DNA from: Butyrivibrio sp. M55
GTDB lineage: Bacteria; Bacillota; Clostridia; Lachnospirales; Lachnospiraceae
Assembly (NCBI RefSeq): GCF_900116865.1
Contig: NZ_FPCD01000002.1
Location: 361,825 to 425,824, forward strand
Direction: 5' to 3'
DNA length: 64,000 nucleotides
In this document: positions 1-7,769 of the stretch, piece by piece
Position numbering within the stretch: position 1 is the first letter of the stretch
How the letters are laid out: the number at the start of each line of letters is the position of its first letter
The notes under the pieces: generated by a model
The model's database searches: none
The model's input: only the letters and a program-made list of their open reading frames with translations
What the model was told of the DNA's origin: nothing
Made by a program: the position numbers and the translations under genes

Positions 1-312
1 ATTGCAAGGGCGATAGCACAGTCTCCCGAGTATCTTGTAATGGATGAGCCTACATCTTATCTGGATATCAGATATAGGATGGAACTCATGGAAGTGCTGG
101 AAGGACTTGCGAAAAAAGGCGTGACGATAGTTATGTCGATTCACGAACTCGAACTTGCTGTTTCTGTTTCGGACAGGCTTCTTCTTGTTTATGATGATGG
201 AAAGACGCTGTGCAAGACGCCTTCCGAAGTTATGGAAGAAGGGCTTATCAGGGATTTGTTTTCACTTACGGATGAAATGTATGAAAAGATTTATGGCAAA
301 GGCAGAATATAA
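1..312 (+). CDS. ABC transporter ATPase, C-terminal part (cut by window start)
   Basis: The reading frame is open from base 1, so the gene starts upstream of the window. The visible 103 residues hold the end of the signature helix (IARAIAQSPEYLVMDEP), Walker B with the catalytic Glu, the D-loop (SYLD) and the H-loop His (SIHE). Walker A is missing with the N-terminal half. This layout fits iron-siderophore/cobalamin-type importer ATPases (FecE/BtuD group). The last 20 bases overlap the start of the cbiG-cbiH gene, so it is part of a cobalamin operon. A role in corrinoid or cobalt uptake is inferred from this context only. Confidence 0.85.
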   Translation: MARAIAQSPEYLVMDEPTSYLDIRYRMELMEVLEGLAKKGVTIVMSIHELELAVSVSDRLLLVYDDGKTLCKTPSEVMEEGLIRDLFSLTDEMYEKIYGKGRI

Positions 313-2134
313 GAATTATAAGGTTATAAGTTTTACTTCAAAGGGAAAAGAGCTTGCGGATAAGGTGCTTTTCCTTATTTCCGATGGGGAGTTTGTGCGC
401 GGTGATATCGAAGAGGATTTTTCTTTGGATGATTTTGTTAAATGTAGTTTCCGGCAGGGAAATGTCCTTATATTTGTGGGCGCTGCAGGAATTGCGGTCA
501 GAGCGATAGCACCTTACATTGAAGATAAAACTAAGGATCCTTCGGTCATTGTTATAGATGAAGAGGGAAGGAACGTGATACCTCTTTTGTCAGGGCACAT
601 CGGAGGAGGTGTGAGAGAGGCAAAGAAAATTTCGGAGCTTCTTGGCGCTAATCTTGTTGTGACTACGGCATCCGATGTTTCGGGAGAATTTGCCGTGGAT
701 GTTTTTGCGTCTGAGAACGGATTTGCCATTTCTGATATGAAGAAGGCTAAAGAGTTTACGGCAAGGCTTCTTGAGGAGAAAGGGGCTGTGTATGAGGTGG
801 ACGCTGAGATTGAGGGTATGCCTTCTTATGATGTTGATACGGGATATGCGAATGTAGTCAGGCAATTGGCGGATGGAGAGTGCTATGGTAGTGATGCTAA
901 AGAAACTGATGATGCAGAGCTTGATGAATCTGCGAAAGAGACTGATATAGAGAAAAGCAAGGCATGTTTTACAATTTCTTTTCGCAAGGATAAGTCTGAA
1001 AGCGGTGTGCTTAATCTTATCCCTAAGTGTATCGTAATCGGCGTCGGCTGCAAGAAGGGGACGCCTTATGAGAAGCTTTGGGCTTTTGTTGAGGATAAGC
1101 TTTCGGAGCACAATATTGATAAGAGAGCTGTCGGTGTGCTTGCTTCCGTGGATATCAAGAAAGAGGAAGAAGGACTGATCCGTGTGGCTAAAGAGCTGGA
1201 GGCTGGGTTTAAAGTCTTTTCTTCGGATGTATTGATGGCGCAGGAGGGCGAGTTTACGGCTTCTGAGTTTGTAAAGAGCATCACGGGAACCGATAACGTC
1301 TGCGAGAGAGCGGTTGCTGCCTGTGGTTGCAAGAAGATTATAGTTACGAAAGAAAGCTCTGACGGTATGACTTTTGCGGCAGGTGTGATTGACAGTAGGT
1401 GCGGAAAAGTTTCGGTTGTCGGTATCGGTCCCGGAAATTATGAGAATATGACGATTAAAGCGGCACAGACGCTTAAGGCGTGCGATGTGATCGCCGGATA
1501 TACCGTTTACTGCGATCTGGTCAGACCTTTTTTTCCTGATAAAGAATATATCTCAACGCCAATGATGGGTGAGGAAAAGAGAGTTAAACTTGCTTATGAG
1601 AGGGCGGCAGAAGGCAAGAAGGTTGCGCTTGTGTGCAGTGGAGATGCCGGAGTTTACGGAATGGCGGGGCTTTGCTATGAAGATGCGGTGAATTTCGATA
1701 ACGTTGATACGGAAGTGGTTCCGGGAGTTACGGCTGCAATCAGTGGTGCGGCGCTTCTTGGGGCACCGCTTATACATGATTTTTGTCTGATAAGTATGAG
1801 CGACAGGCTTACGCCGATGGAACTTATCGAAAAGAGGCTTCGCGCTGCGGCGTCGGCAGATATGGTTGTTGTCATCTACAATCCCGAGAGTAAGGGGAGA
1901 AAGGGATATCTTGCCCATGCCTGCGAGATTCTGATGGAGAATCTGCCACCCGAGCGGGTTTGCGGAATTGCAGGAAACATAGGAAGAGACGGCGAATACT
2001 GTAAGGTTATGACTTTGGGTGAATTAAAAGGTGCTGAGGTGGATATGTTCTCGACGATTTTTGTCGGGAATTCTTCAACAAGGGATATTGCCGAGCACAT
2101 GGTTACTTTAAGAGGATACAGAAGTGAGAGATAA
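293..2134 (+). CDS. cbiGH: Fused cobalt-precorrin-5A hydrolase / precorrin-3B C17-methyltransferase (CbiG-CbiH)
   Basis: Bifunctional cytoplasmic enzyme of the anaerobic, early-cobalt route to cobalamin. Residues about 1-360 are CbiG (delta-lactone opening with loss of acetaldehyde), with a Gly-rich segment PLLSGHIGGG. Residues about 370-613 are a CbiH-type SAM methyltransferase, opening with VVGIGPG and holding CSGDAGVYGMAG and a Pro-Gly motif (VVPGVTAA). The start at 293 (MAKAEYKNYK) is preferred because the frame further upstream lies inside the ABC ATPase gene. CbiG and CbiH are usually separate proteins. The 3' end overlaps the next gene by 11 bases, implying translational coupling. Confidence 0.9.
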   Translation: MAKAEYKNYKVISFTSKGKELADKVLFLISDGEFVRGDIEEDFSLDDFVKCSFRQGNVLIFVGAAGIAVRAIAPYIEDKTKDPSVIVIDEEGRNVIPLLSGHIGGGVREAKKISELLGANLVVTTASDVSGEFAVDVFASENGFAISDMKKAKEFTARLLEEKGAVYEVDAEIEGMPSYDVDTGYANVVRQLADGECYGSDAKETDDAELDESAKETDIEKSKACFTISFRKDKSESGVLNLIPKCIVIGVGCKKGTPYEKLWAFVEDKLSEHNIDKRAVGVLASVDIKKEEEGLIRVAKELEAGFKVFSSDVLMAQEGEFTASEFVKSITGTDNVCERAVAACGCKKIIVTKESSDGMTFAAGVIDSRCGKVSVVGIGPGNYENMTIKAAQTLKACDVIAGYTVYCDLVRPFFPDKEYISTPMMGEEKRVKLAYERAAEGKKVALVCSGDAGVYGMAGLCYEDAVNFDNVDTEVVPGVTAAISGAALLGAPLIHDFCLISMSDRLTPMELIEKRLRAAASADMVVVIYNPESKGRKGYLAHACEILMENLPPERVCGIAGNIGRDGEYCKVMTLGELKGAEVDMFSTIFVGNSSTRDIAEHMVTLRGYRSER

Positions 2135-4403
2135 GGTTCTTATTTTCGGAGGAACAACTGAAGGAAGAGAGCTTGCGGCTGCGCTTTCCGCGGCGGGTGT
2201 ACAGCACTTGGTGAGTGTTGCGACTGATTATGGCAAGGAAATTGAGGACTCTTTTGGAGAGAAAAATGTTATTGTCGGAAGAAAGAACGCGGATGAAATG
2301 GCGGAACTTATTGCCGGAGAGGTCTTCACTGTGTGCGTTGATGCTACGCATCCTTTTGCGACGCTTGTTTCTACTGAGATTAAGAAAGCATGTGAAAAGA
2401 CCGGGATTATGTATTTAAGGCTCCTTAGAGATACAGGAGCGAAGATTGAGCTTATGACTGCTTCCAACGAATGTGGTTTTGATAAAGAAATTGAGAGTAA
2501 TTGTCGAAAGCGCGTAATGTTATGCAATGCGGATGTGGTTAATGAGAGTATTCAGATTGTGACTTGTGATTCGGTCATGAGTGCGGCAAAGGAACTTGAA
2601 AAGATAAGCGGAAACATTCTTCTTTTAACGGGAAGTAAAGACCTTAAGTCAATTATGGCCGAGATTTCCGATAAGACAAGAGTATACGCGAGAGTTATTC
2701 CGAATATCGAGAGTATCACAAAGTGCGAAGAAGCAGGGCTTCGTGGAAAGCAGATTATTGCTATGCAGGGGCCTTTTTCAAAAGATATGAATGTTGCACT
2801 TATAAATGAGATTTGCGCTTCTGTAATTCTTACGAAGGAGAGCGGCGCTACAGGCGGGCTTGATGAGAAGCTTCTTGCGGCGAGAGAGTGCGGGATTAAG
2901 GTTGTTATGATAAAGAGTCCCGAGAGCAGACTTGATGTTTCCGGATGTGATGTGGGTGCATCTGCAAAAGGCTACAGTCTGCCGGAAGTGCTGGAAAAGC
3001 TTGGAGTTGACAAGAAACGTGTTAAATCCGGCGAGATCGTCAAAGAGAGTAACAGCTTAAACGAAGTTAAGGATAATATAGGAAAGAGCATCATACTTGC
3101 GGGGATCGGCCCCGGTGATGCGAGATATTATACAAGAGAACTGGAAGATGCACTTGAGAATGTGGATGTGATTTTTGGAGCAAAGAGCATTCTTGACAGG
3201 CTTGATAAGAGTAGGGTTAAAGCAGAATTTGTGCCCCGTTACATGGGAAAAGATATTCTTGAGTTTTTGAATAAATCTCCAAACTACAAGAATCCGCTGG
3301 CTCTTTTCTCGGGAGATATAAGCCTTTGCAGCGGTGCCAAGAATGCGGCGAAGGTTTTTGAAGGCGCAGGATATGGAGTTCATACGATATCAGGTATTTC
3401 TTCGGTTGCTCTTTTTGCAAACAGATTGGGACTTGGGCTGGAAGACTGCAGTATAGTGAGCGCTCATGGAAGAGAGTGTAATGTTGCGGGATATATTGCG
3501 GAAACTAAGAGACTTATCATTCTTCCTTCAAGCTGTGCGCACGCGGGCGAGATTGCGAGAACTGCGTTTACGGTAGCGAAAATAAATGATTATGGCAGGA
3601 ACGATAGCGTAAAAGTTGAAGGTTTCGGCGGATGCGGAGATCTTAAAATTGTAATCGGATATGAGCTCGGAACAGCGCTAGAGCGGATTTTCGAAGTGTC
3701 GGAAGATGAACTTGGAAATAAACTTTTTTCACCTGATGAAAAGGGGAAGTGTTTAATGTATATTGAGAATAAATGTGCGGGCGAAACGCCTGTAATAAGA
3801 GGAATATCGGACGATGAGTTCATCAGAGGTAAGACTCCGATGACCAAAGAGGAGATAAGGGCGATATCTATTAGAAAGCTGGGACTTTCTGCGGATTCCG
3901 TGCTCTATGATATCGGCGCGGGGACAGGTTCCGTATCTGTCGAAGCAGCTCTTTTGCACCCTGATATCAAAGTCTGTGCGATAGAGCGAAACGACGAGGC
4001 GGTTGAACTTATCAAGAAGAACAAAGAGAAGTTCTGTGCAGATAACATTACTGTGATAAAGGGCGAAGCTTCAGAGGTGCTTGAAAAAATGGCACTATCA
4101 GAAACGGCAGAGAATACGGGCGTTTCAGTTGAAGGGAAGCTACTTATCCCTACACATGCGTTCATCGGCGGAAGCGGCGGAAATATGCGGGTTATTATTG
4201 AGGTTCTGAAGAAGATGAATGAGAATATTCGAATTGTGATAAACTGTGTTACACTCGAGACACTTACGGAAGTTCTTTCTGTTATCAAAGAGGAGAAATA
4301 TGCAGAACCTGACATTGTCCAAGTCAGCGCAAGCAGATATAGGAGAGTCGGAGAGTATCATATGGCCGATGCAATTAATCCGGTGTATATAGTGACATTA
4401 TAA
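2124..4403 (+). CDS. cbiJET: Triple fusion CbiJ-CbiE-CbiT, cobalamin biosynthesis
   Basis: 759-residue cytoplasmic protein starting at GTG within the end of cbiGH. Residues about 1-260 are cobalt-precorrin-6A reductase (CbiJ), with the N-terminal nucleotide-binding motif FGGTTEGREL. Residues about 320-525 are CbiE, the C5-methyltransferase, starting LAGIGPGD. Residues about 570-759 are CbiT, the decarboxylating C15-methyltransferase, with the SAM motif DIGAGTGSVSVEAA and the IGGSGGN segment. CbiE-CbiT fusions (CobL-like) are common; adding CbiJ in front is less usual. Together with cbiGH this covers several consecutive ring-contraction and methylation steps. It is the last cbi gene of this operon; an array of palindromes follows. 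Confidence 0.9.
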   Translation: MRDKVLIFGGTTEGRELAAALSAAGVQHLVSVATDYGKEIEDSFGEKNVIVGRKNADEMAELIAGEVFTVCVDATHPFATLVSTEIKKACEKTGIMYLRLLRDTGAKIELMTASNECGFDKEIESNCRKRVMLCNADVVNESIQIVTCDSVMSAAKELEKISGNILLLTGSKDLKSIMAEISDKTRVYARVIPNIESITKCEEAGLRGKQIIAMQGPFSKDMNVALINEICASVILTKESGATGGLDEKLLAARECGIKVVMIKSPESRLDVSGCDVGASAKGYSLPEVLEKLGVDKKRVKSGEIVKESNSLNEVKDNIGKSIILAGIGPGDARYYTRELEDALENVDVIFGAKSILDRLDKSRVKAEFVPRYMGKDILEFLNKSPNYKNPLALFSGDISLCSGAKNAAKVFEGAGYGVHTISGISSVALFANRLGLGLEDCSIVSAHGRECNVAGYIAETKRLIILPSSCAHAGEIARTAFTVAKINDYGRNDSVKVEGFGGCGDLKIVIGYELGTALERIFEVSEDELGNKLFSPDEKGKCLMYIENKCAGETPVIRGISDDEFIRGKTPMTKEEIRAISIRKLGLSADSVLYDIGAGTGSVSVEAALLHPDIKVCAIERNDEAVELIKKNKEKFCADNITVIKGEASEVLEKMALSETAENTGVSVEGKLLIPTHAFIGGSGGNMRVIIEVLKKMNENIRIVINCVTLETLTEVLSVIKEEKYAEPDIVQVSASRYRRVGEYHMADAINPVYIVTL

Positions 4404-4513
4404 TGGCAATGAGCCTAAGGAATAAGCCACCTTGCACAAAATGGCATAAAAGAAGCCAGGAGTTATTCGAAAAGCTCAATACTTTTCTGAATTCTAGCTA
4501 AAAAAGTGGCTGC

Positions 4514-4783
4514 ATGACTTTTTGAGTATTTTTGACTTGAAAAAGTCATATAACTTATGGGAAATGAAGAATAGATAATTGCTGAAAAGAAGGTGTGTAT
4601 GACTTTTCTGATGGTTTTGGCTTGAAAAAGTCATGGGATTTCCCGAAAATAAGAAAAAACATATGACTTTTTTAGAGAGTTTTGCTCAGAAAAGTCATAT
4701 GACTAGAGGAAAAAGAAGGACGGTCGGTCGAAAAAATAGAGAACGGCATGACTTTTTTAGCATTATTGCTCTGAAAAAGTCAT
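4514..4783. repeat. Array of four 36-nt palindromic repeats
   Basis: Four elements, each exactly 36 nt, at 4514-4549, 4599-4634, 4663-4698 and 4748-4783. Each starts ATGACTTTT and ends AAAAGTCAT, so the ends form a 9-10 bp stem around a 16-18 nt loop. The loop sequences differ, although GCT or GACT followed by TGAA or CAGA recurs on the right side. Start-to-start distances are 85, 64 and 85 nt. The array fills the gap between the convergent cbi operon and aldo/keto reductase genes. It could act as a bidirectional transcription barrier or be a mobile palindrome family. No gene is visible between 4404 and 4802. Confidence 0.85.
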
Positions 4784-4802
4784 ACCGTTATCAAAAATGT
4801 TC

Positions 4803-5657
4803 TTATGCCTGATCCGGTGAGTGGCCGGAATTGCCGTAAGGCTCGATCTCGTCGATCATCTCCATGTCGTCTTCCGAAAGTTCGAAGTCAAACAGCTCAG
4901 AGTTGGAGCGGATTCTTTCGGGATTGACGGACTTGGGGAGCGGAACAACGTCGTGCTGCATTTCCCAGCGAAGGATGATCTGAGCAACGGTGCGGTCATA
5001 TTTTTCCGCAAGGTCCTTAAGAAGCGGATGCTCAAGGGATTTACCTCTTCCGAGCGGGCTCCAGGCCTCTACGAGGATGCCGTGTTCCTGACAGAAATCT
5101 ACTGTATCTTTCTGAAGGAAGCCGGGATTTATCTCAATCTGGTCGACTGCGGGGATGATGTCAAATTCCATGAGCGCCTTGAGGTGATGAGTAAGGAAGT
5201 TTGAAACGCCGATTGCTTTAACTCTTCCTGACTTGTATATCTCTATCATCGCCTTCCAGGTTTCGCGGTTTGTGTTCTCCCAGTCATCGTCAAATGCATA
5301 TGATGCGGGCCAGTGAATGAGATAGAGGTCAAGATAATCCAGACCGATCTCGCTCATAGTCTTTTCAAAAGCAGCAAGAGTCTTTTCGTAGCCAAGTTCT
5401 GACTTCCAGACTTTGCTGGTAACAAAGATGTCTTCTCTTTTTGCGGTACCTGTTGCGATAAAGTCGTTTATTGCCTGTCCGACCTGCTTTTCATTCTCGT
5501 AAAAGGCGGCTGTATCGATGTGACGGTAGCCGATTTCAAGTGCGGATTTCACGGAATTGTAGGCTTCTGCCGGATCTTTTATCTTATATGTGCCAAAAGC
5601 AAGGCATGGAATCGCGGTTCCGTTATTTAGCTTGATTCTGTCAGTAAGTGTATTCAT
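4803..5657 (-). CDS. Aldo/keto reductase (AKR family)
   Basis: NAD(P)H-dependent cytoplasmic oxidoreductase of 284 residues, the usual AKR length. The catalytic tetrad is visible: Asp48 and Tyr53 (HIDTAAFYENE), Lys82 (VTSKVW) and His115 (YLIHWP). The C-terminal cofactor segment VPLPKSVNPERI is also present. It resembles the 2,5-diketo-gluconate reductase/YvgN-type group; the natural substrate cannot be read from sequence. It points against the flanking cobalamin genes and appears to be a single-gene unit. A perfect inverted repeat CCGAT-ATC-ATCGG at 5681-5693, just upstream of its start, could be an operator. Confidence 0.9.
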   Translation of the reverse strand: MNTLTDRIKLNNGTAIPCLAFGTYKIKDPAEAYNSVKSALEIGYRHIDTAAFYENEKQVGQAINDFIATGTAKREDIFVTSKVWKSELGYEKTLAAFEKTMSEIGLDYLDLYLIHWPASYAFDDDWENTNRETWKAMIEIYKSGRVKAIGVSNFLTHHLKALMEFDIIPAVDQIEINPGFLQKDTVDFCQEHGILVEAWSPLGRGKSLEHPLLKDLAEKYDRTVAQIILRWEMQHDVVPLPKSVNPERIRSNSELFDFELSEDDMEMIDEIEPYGNSGHSPDQA

Positions 5658-5903
5658 TGAATGTACCTCTCTTTTTTATGCCGATATCATCGGTATTGTC
5701 GTAAGATTCATACTCACACCATAGTAACATATAATTTGAATCAGGTATGTAGTTTCGGATAAAAAGCATTTCTGAATTATATATCATAGAACTCATGCTT
5801 TTTATATCATGATCGCGAATTAGTGATAATTAACAAATATCTGATTTATTGACCGTTTTGTTGTGTATTAATGAACAGAGTTAAAAAATAATTTAAAAAA
5901 CGC

Positions 5904-5931
5904 TTACAAAAGCAAGGATATGTTGTATTAT
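5904..5931 (+). promoter_or_regulatory. Candidate SigA promoter for cobB, in the 317-nt divergent gap
   Basis: TTACAA (5904-5909), 16-nt spacer, TATTAT (5926-5931), followed by an A-rich leader and the ribosome binding site AAGGGG at 5964-5969. The remainder of the 5658-5974 gap is AT-rich. I see no cobalamin riboswitch in it. Confidence 0.4.
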
Positions 5932-5974
5932 AGAATTAAGAGAAAATGCTTTACTATTACAACAAGGGGTAACT

Positions 5975-7369
5975 ATGACTAATAATTTTCCTAGAGTAAT
6001 GATCTGCGGAACCGGAAGCGGCAGTGGTAAGACTATAGTGACTTGCGCGCTTCTTAGGATTCTCAAAAGAAGAGGCTATAATCCCGCTGTATTCAAATGC
6101 GGACCCGATTATATCGATCCGATTTTTCACAAAACAGTTTTAGATGTTCCTTCACGAAATCTTGATATTTTCATGGCAGGAAAAGACGGTATTCGCCGCA
6201 CACTCGACAGAGGCAGTGAGGGAAAAGATTTTGGCGTTATAGAAGGTGTAATGGGCTTTTATGACGGGATAAGTATGTCCGGAACAGACGGTTCAAGCTA
6301 TGATATAAGCAAAGAAACGGAGACACCTGCCATACTTGTTGTAAATGCAAAAGGCATGAGCATGTCGATAATTCCCGTAGTACAGGGATTCTTCGATTAT
6401 GTCGGAAGAATTAACAATCCAATTAAGGGAATAATATTGAATAATATCTCTCCGATGGTCGCAAAAGATATATCATCGCGCATTGAGGAAGAGGTGCATA
6501 TTCCGGTCGTCGGATATATTCCTTTTATAAAAGAAGCCGGTATAGACAGCAGGCACCTTGGACTTGTGCTTCCCGATGAGATTCCTGATATTTTGGAAAA
6601 AATTGATGCGGTAGCCGATAAGCTTGAGGAAACTCTTGATTTCGAAAAGCTTCTTGATATTGCAGAGAAAGCAGAGAGTTTCAGGACTTTGCAAAACAGT
6701 TTTGCACTTCCGCTTTGCGCAGAGCCTGCAGAGGGCGGACCTTTGAAGGTTGCGGTCGCAAAGGATGAAGCATTTTGCTTCTATTATGAAGATAACTTTG
6801 ATCTCATGAGAGATATGGGAATAGAGCTGGAGTTCTTTTCACCGCTTCATGATGAAAGACTTCCTGAGGCGGACGGTTATATCTTCGGAGGAGGTTATCC
6901 GGAACTTCACGCAAAAGAGCTGTCTGAGAACACTTTGATGCTTGAGGATATTAAAAATGCGGCAGACAATAATGTTCCTATTATTGCGGAGTGCGGCGGA
7001 TTTATGTATCTTCAGGAAGAACTTGAGGACAAGGATGGCAACACCTATAAGATGGTTGGCGCAATCCCCGGTAAGTCTTTCATGACGGGAAAGCTAACGA
7101 GATTTGGCTATGTGACTATAGCTGCCGCAAAAGAAAATACATATTTAAAGCCGTTTGAATGTATAAACGGTCATGAGTTCCACTATTACGACACAACTGA
7201 CAACGGAGATACCTGCGTGATCACAAAGGGTACGCAGAACCGCTCTTGGGAAGGAATTCAGATAAAAGGAAATCTTTTCGCAGGATTCCCGCATCTTTAT
7301 TATCCTTCATGCAATTCATTTATCGAGAGATTCGCAGCAAGCATGCTGGTTGGACGATCCCAGATTTAA
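5975..7369 (+). CDS. cbiA: Cobyrinate a,c-diamide synthase
   Basis: Glutamine-dependent ATP enzyme that amidates the a and c side chains of (cobalt) cobyrinate, in the cytoplasm. 464 residues, typical for CobB/CbiA. The N-terminal dethiobiotin-synthetase-like domain has the P-loop GTGSGSGKT (residues about 10-18) and the motif KCGPDYIDP. The C-terminal class I glutamine amidotransferase domain has the nucleophile Cys340 in AECGGFMYLQ and the His of GHEFHYY. It lies outside the main cbi operon, separated by the reductase on the other strand, and has its own leader and SD (AAGGGG). Confidence 0.92.
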   Translation: MTNNFPRVMICGTGSGSGKTIVTCALLRILKRRGYNPAVFKCGPDYIDPIFHKTVLDVPSRNLDIFMAGKDGIRRTLDRGSEGKDFGVIEGVMGFYDGISMSGTDGSSYDISKETETPAILVVNAKGMSMSIIPVVQGFFDYVGRINNPIKGIILNNISPMVAKDISSRIEEEVHIPVVGYIPFIKEAGIDSRHLGLVLPDEIPDILEKIDAVADKLEETLDFEKLLDIAEKAESFRTLQNSFALPLCAEPAEGGPLKVAVAKDEAFCFYYEDNFDLMRDMGIELEFFSPLHDERLPEADGYIFGGGYPELHAKELSENTLMLEDIKNAADNNVPIIAECGGFMYLQEELEDKDGNTYKMVGAIPGKSFMTGKLTRFGYVTIAAAKENTYLKPFECINGHEFHYYDTTDNGDTCVITKGTQNRSWEGIQIKGNLFAGFPHLYYPSCNSFIERFAASMLVGRSQI

Positions 7370-7411
7370 GGGCGACGATTCATATAATTATGAGAGGAAA
7401 CGCATGACGAA

Positions 7412-7609
7412 ATGAACATACATCTTTGTAAAAATGATGAGACCCTTGAGCAGGCGCTTGATTACATCAATGAGCATGACTCCGAGGGACGAAAGTATAC
7501 ATTTGATAAAGAAAAAGACAGGTGCTATGTCGGCGATGAGGCCTTTGTATCCGCACCCGTCCTCATAAACCATAAAAACAATTATTGGGCACTTCATATT
7601 GTGGAGTGA
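7412..7609 (+). CDS. Small hypothetical protein (65 aa)
   Basis: Short, charged, soluble protein with no recognised domain; it ends in an aromatic-rich strand (NNYWALHIVE). The best SD (GAGAGGAAA, about 7391-7399) is nearer to an upstream ATG at 7404 that encodes only Met-Thr-Lys and stops at a TGA overlapping the ATG at 7412, so translation may restart from that mini-ORF. A Rho-independent terminator directly downstream supports its being the last gene of the cobyrinate synthase transcript. Function unknown. Confidence 0.55.
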   Translation: MNIHLCKNDETLEQALDYINEHDSEGRKYTFDKEKDRCYVGDEAFVSAPVLINHKNNYWALHIVE

Positions 7610-7628
7610 TTTCAGAGTCAATTAGGAT

Positions 7629-7657
7629 GAGAGTTGCATAGTGAGCAACTCTTTTTT
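7629..7657 (+). terminator. Rho-independent terminator
   Basis: Stem GAGTTGC (7631-7637) with GCAACTC (7645-7651), 7-nt loop, then six T. Ends the cbiA transcript. Confidence 0.85.
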
Positions 7658-7769
7658 CGTGGGAATTATCTATTTAGTATGTCTTTCAAGTATAAGAATA
7701 TGATAAAATAGATACGTATTAACGTATATGCTTTGTACTTGCACGTAACAGTAGTTTACAGGTGATCTT

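Noticed and set aside
155..292. Longer N-terminus for the CbiG-CbiH protein
   Set aside because: This part lies wholly inside the ABC ATPase coding region and reads as non-homologous sequence; the start at 293 restores the normal CbiG N-terminus.
4514..4783. CRISPR array (four 36-nt repeats)
   Set aside because: Only the repeat ends are conserved while the middles differ, spacings are uneven (gaps 49, 28, 49 nt) and no cas genes are present.
5658..5974. Cobalamin riboswitch upstream of cbiA
   Set aside because: I could not find the B12-box or the conserved core; the region is AT-rich and unstructured.
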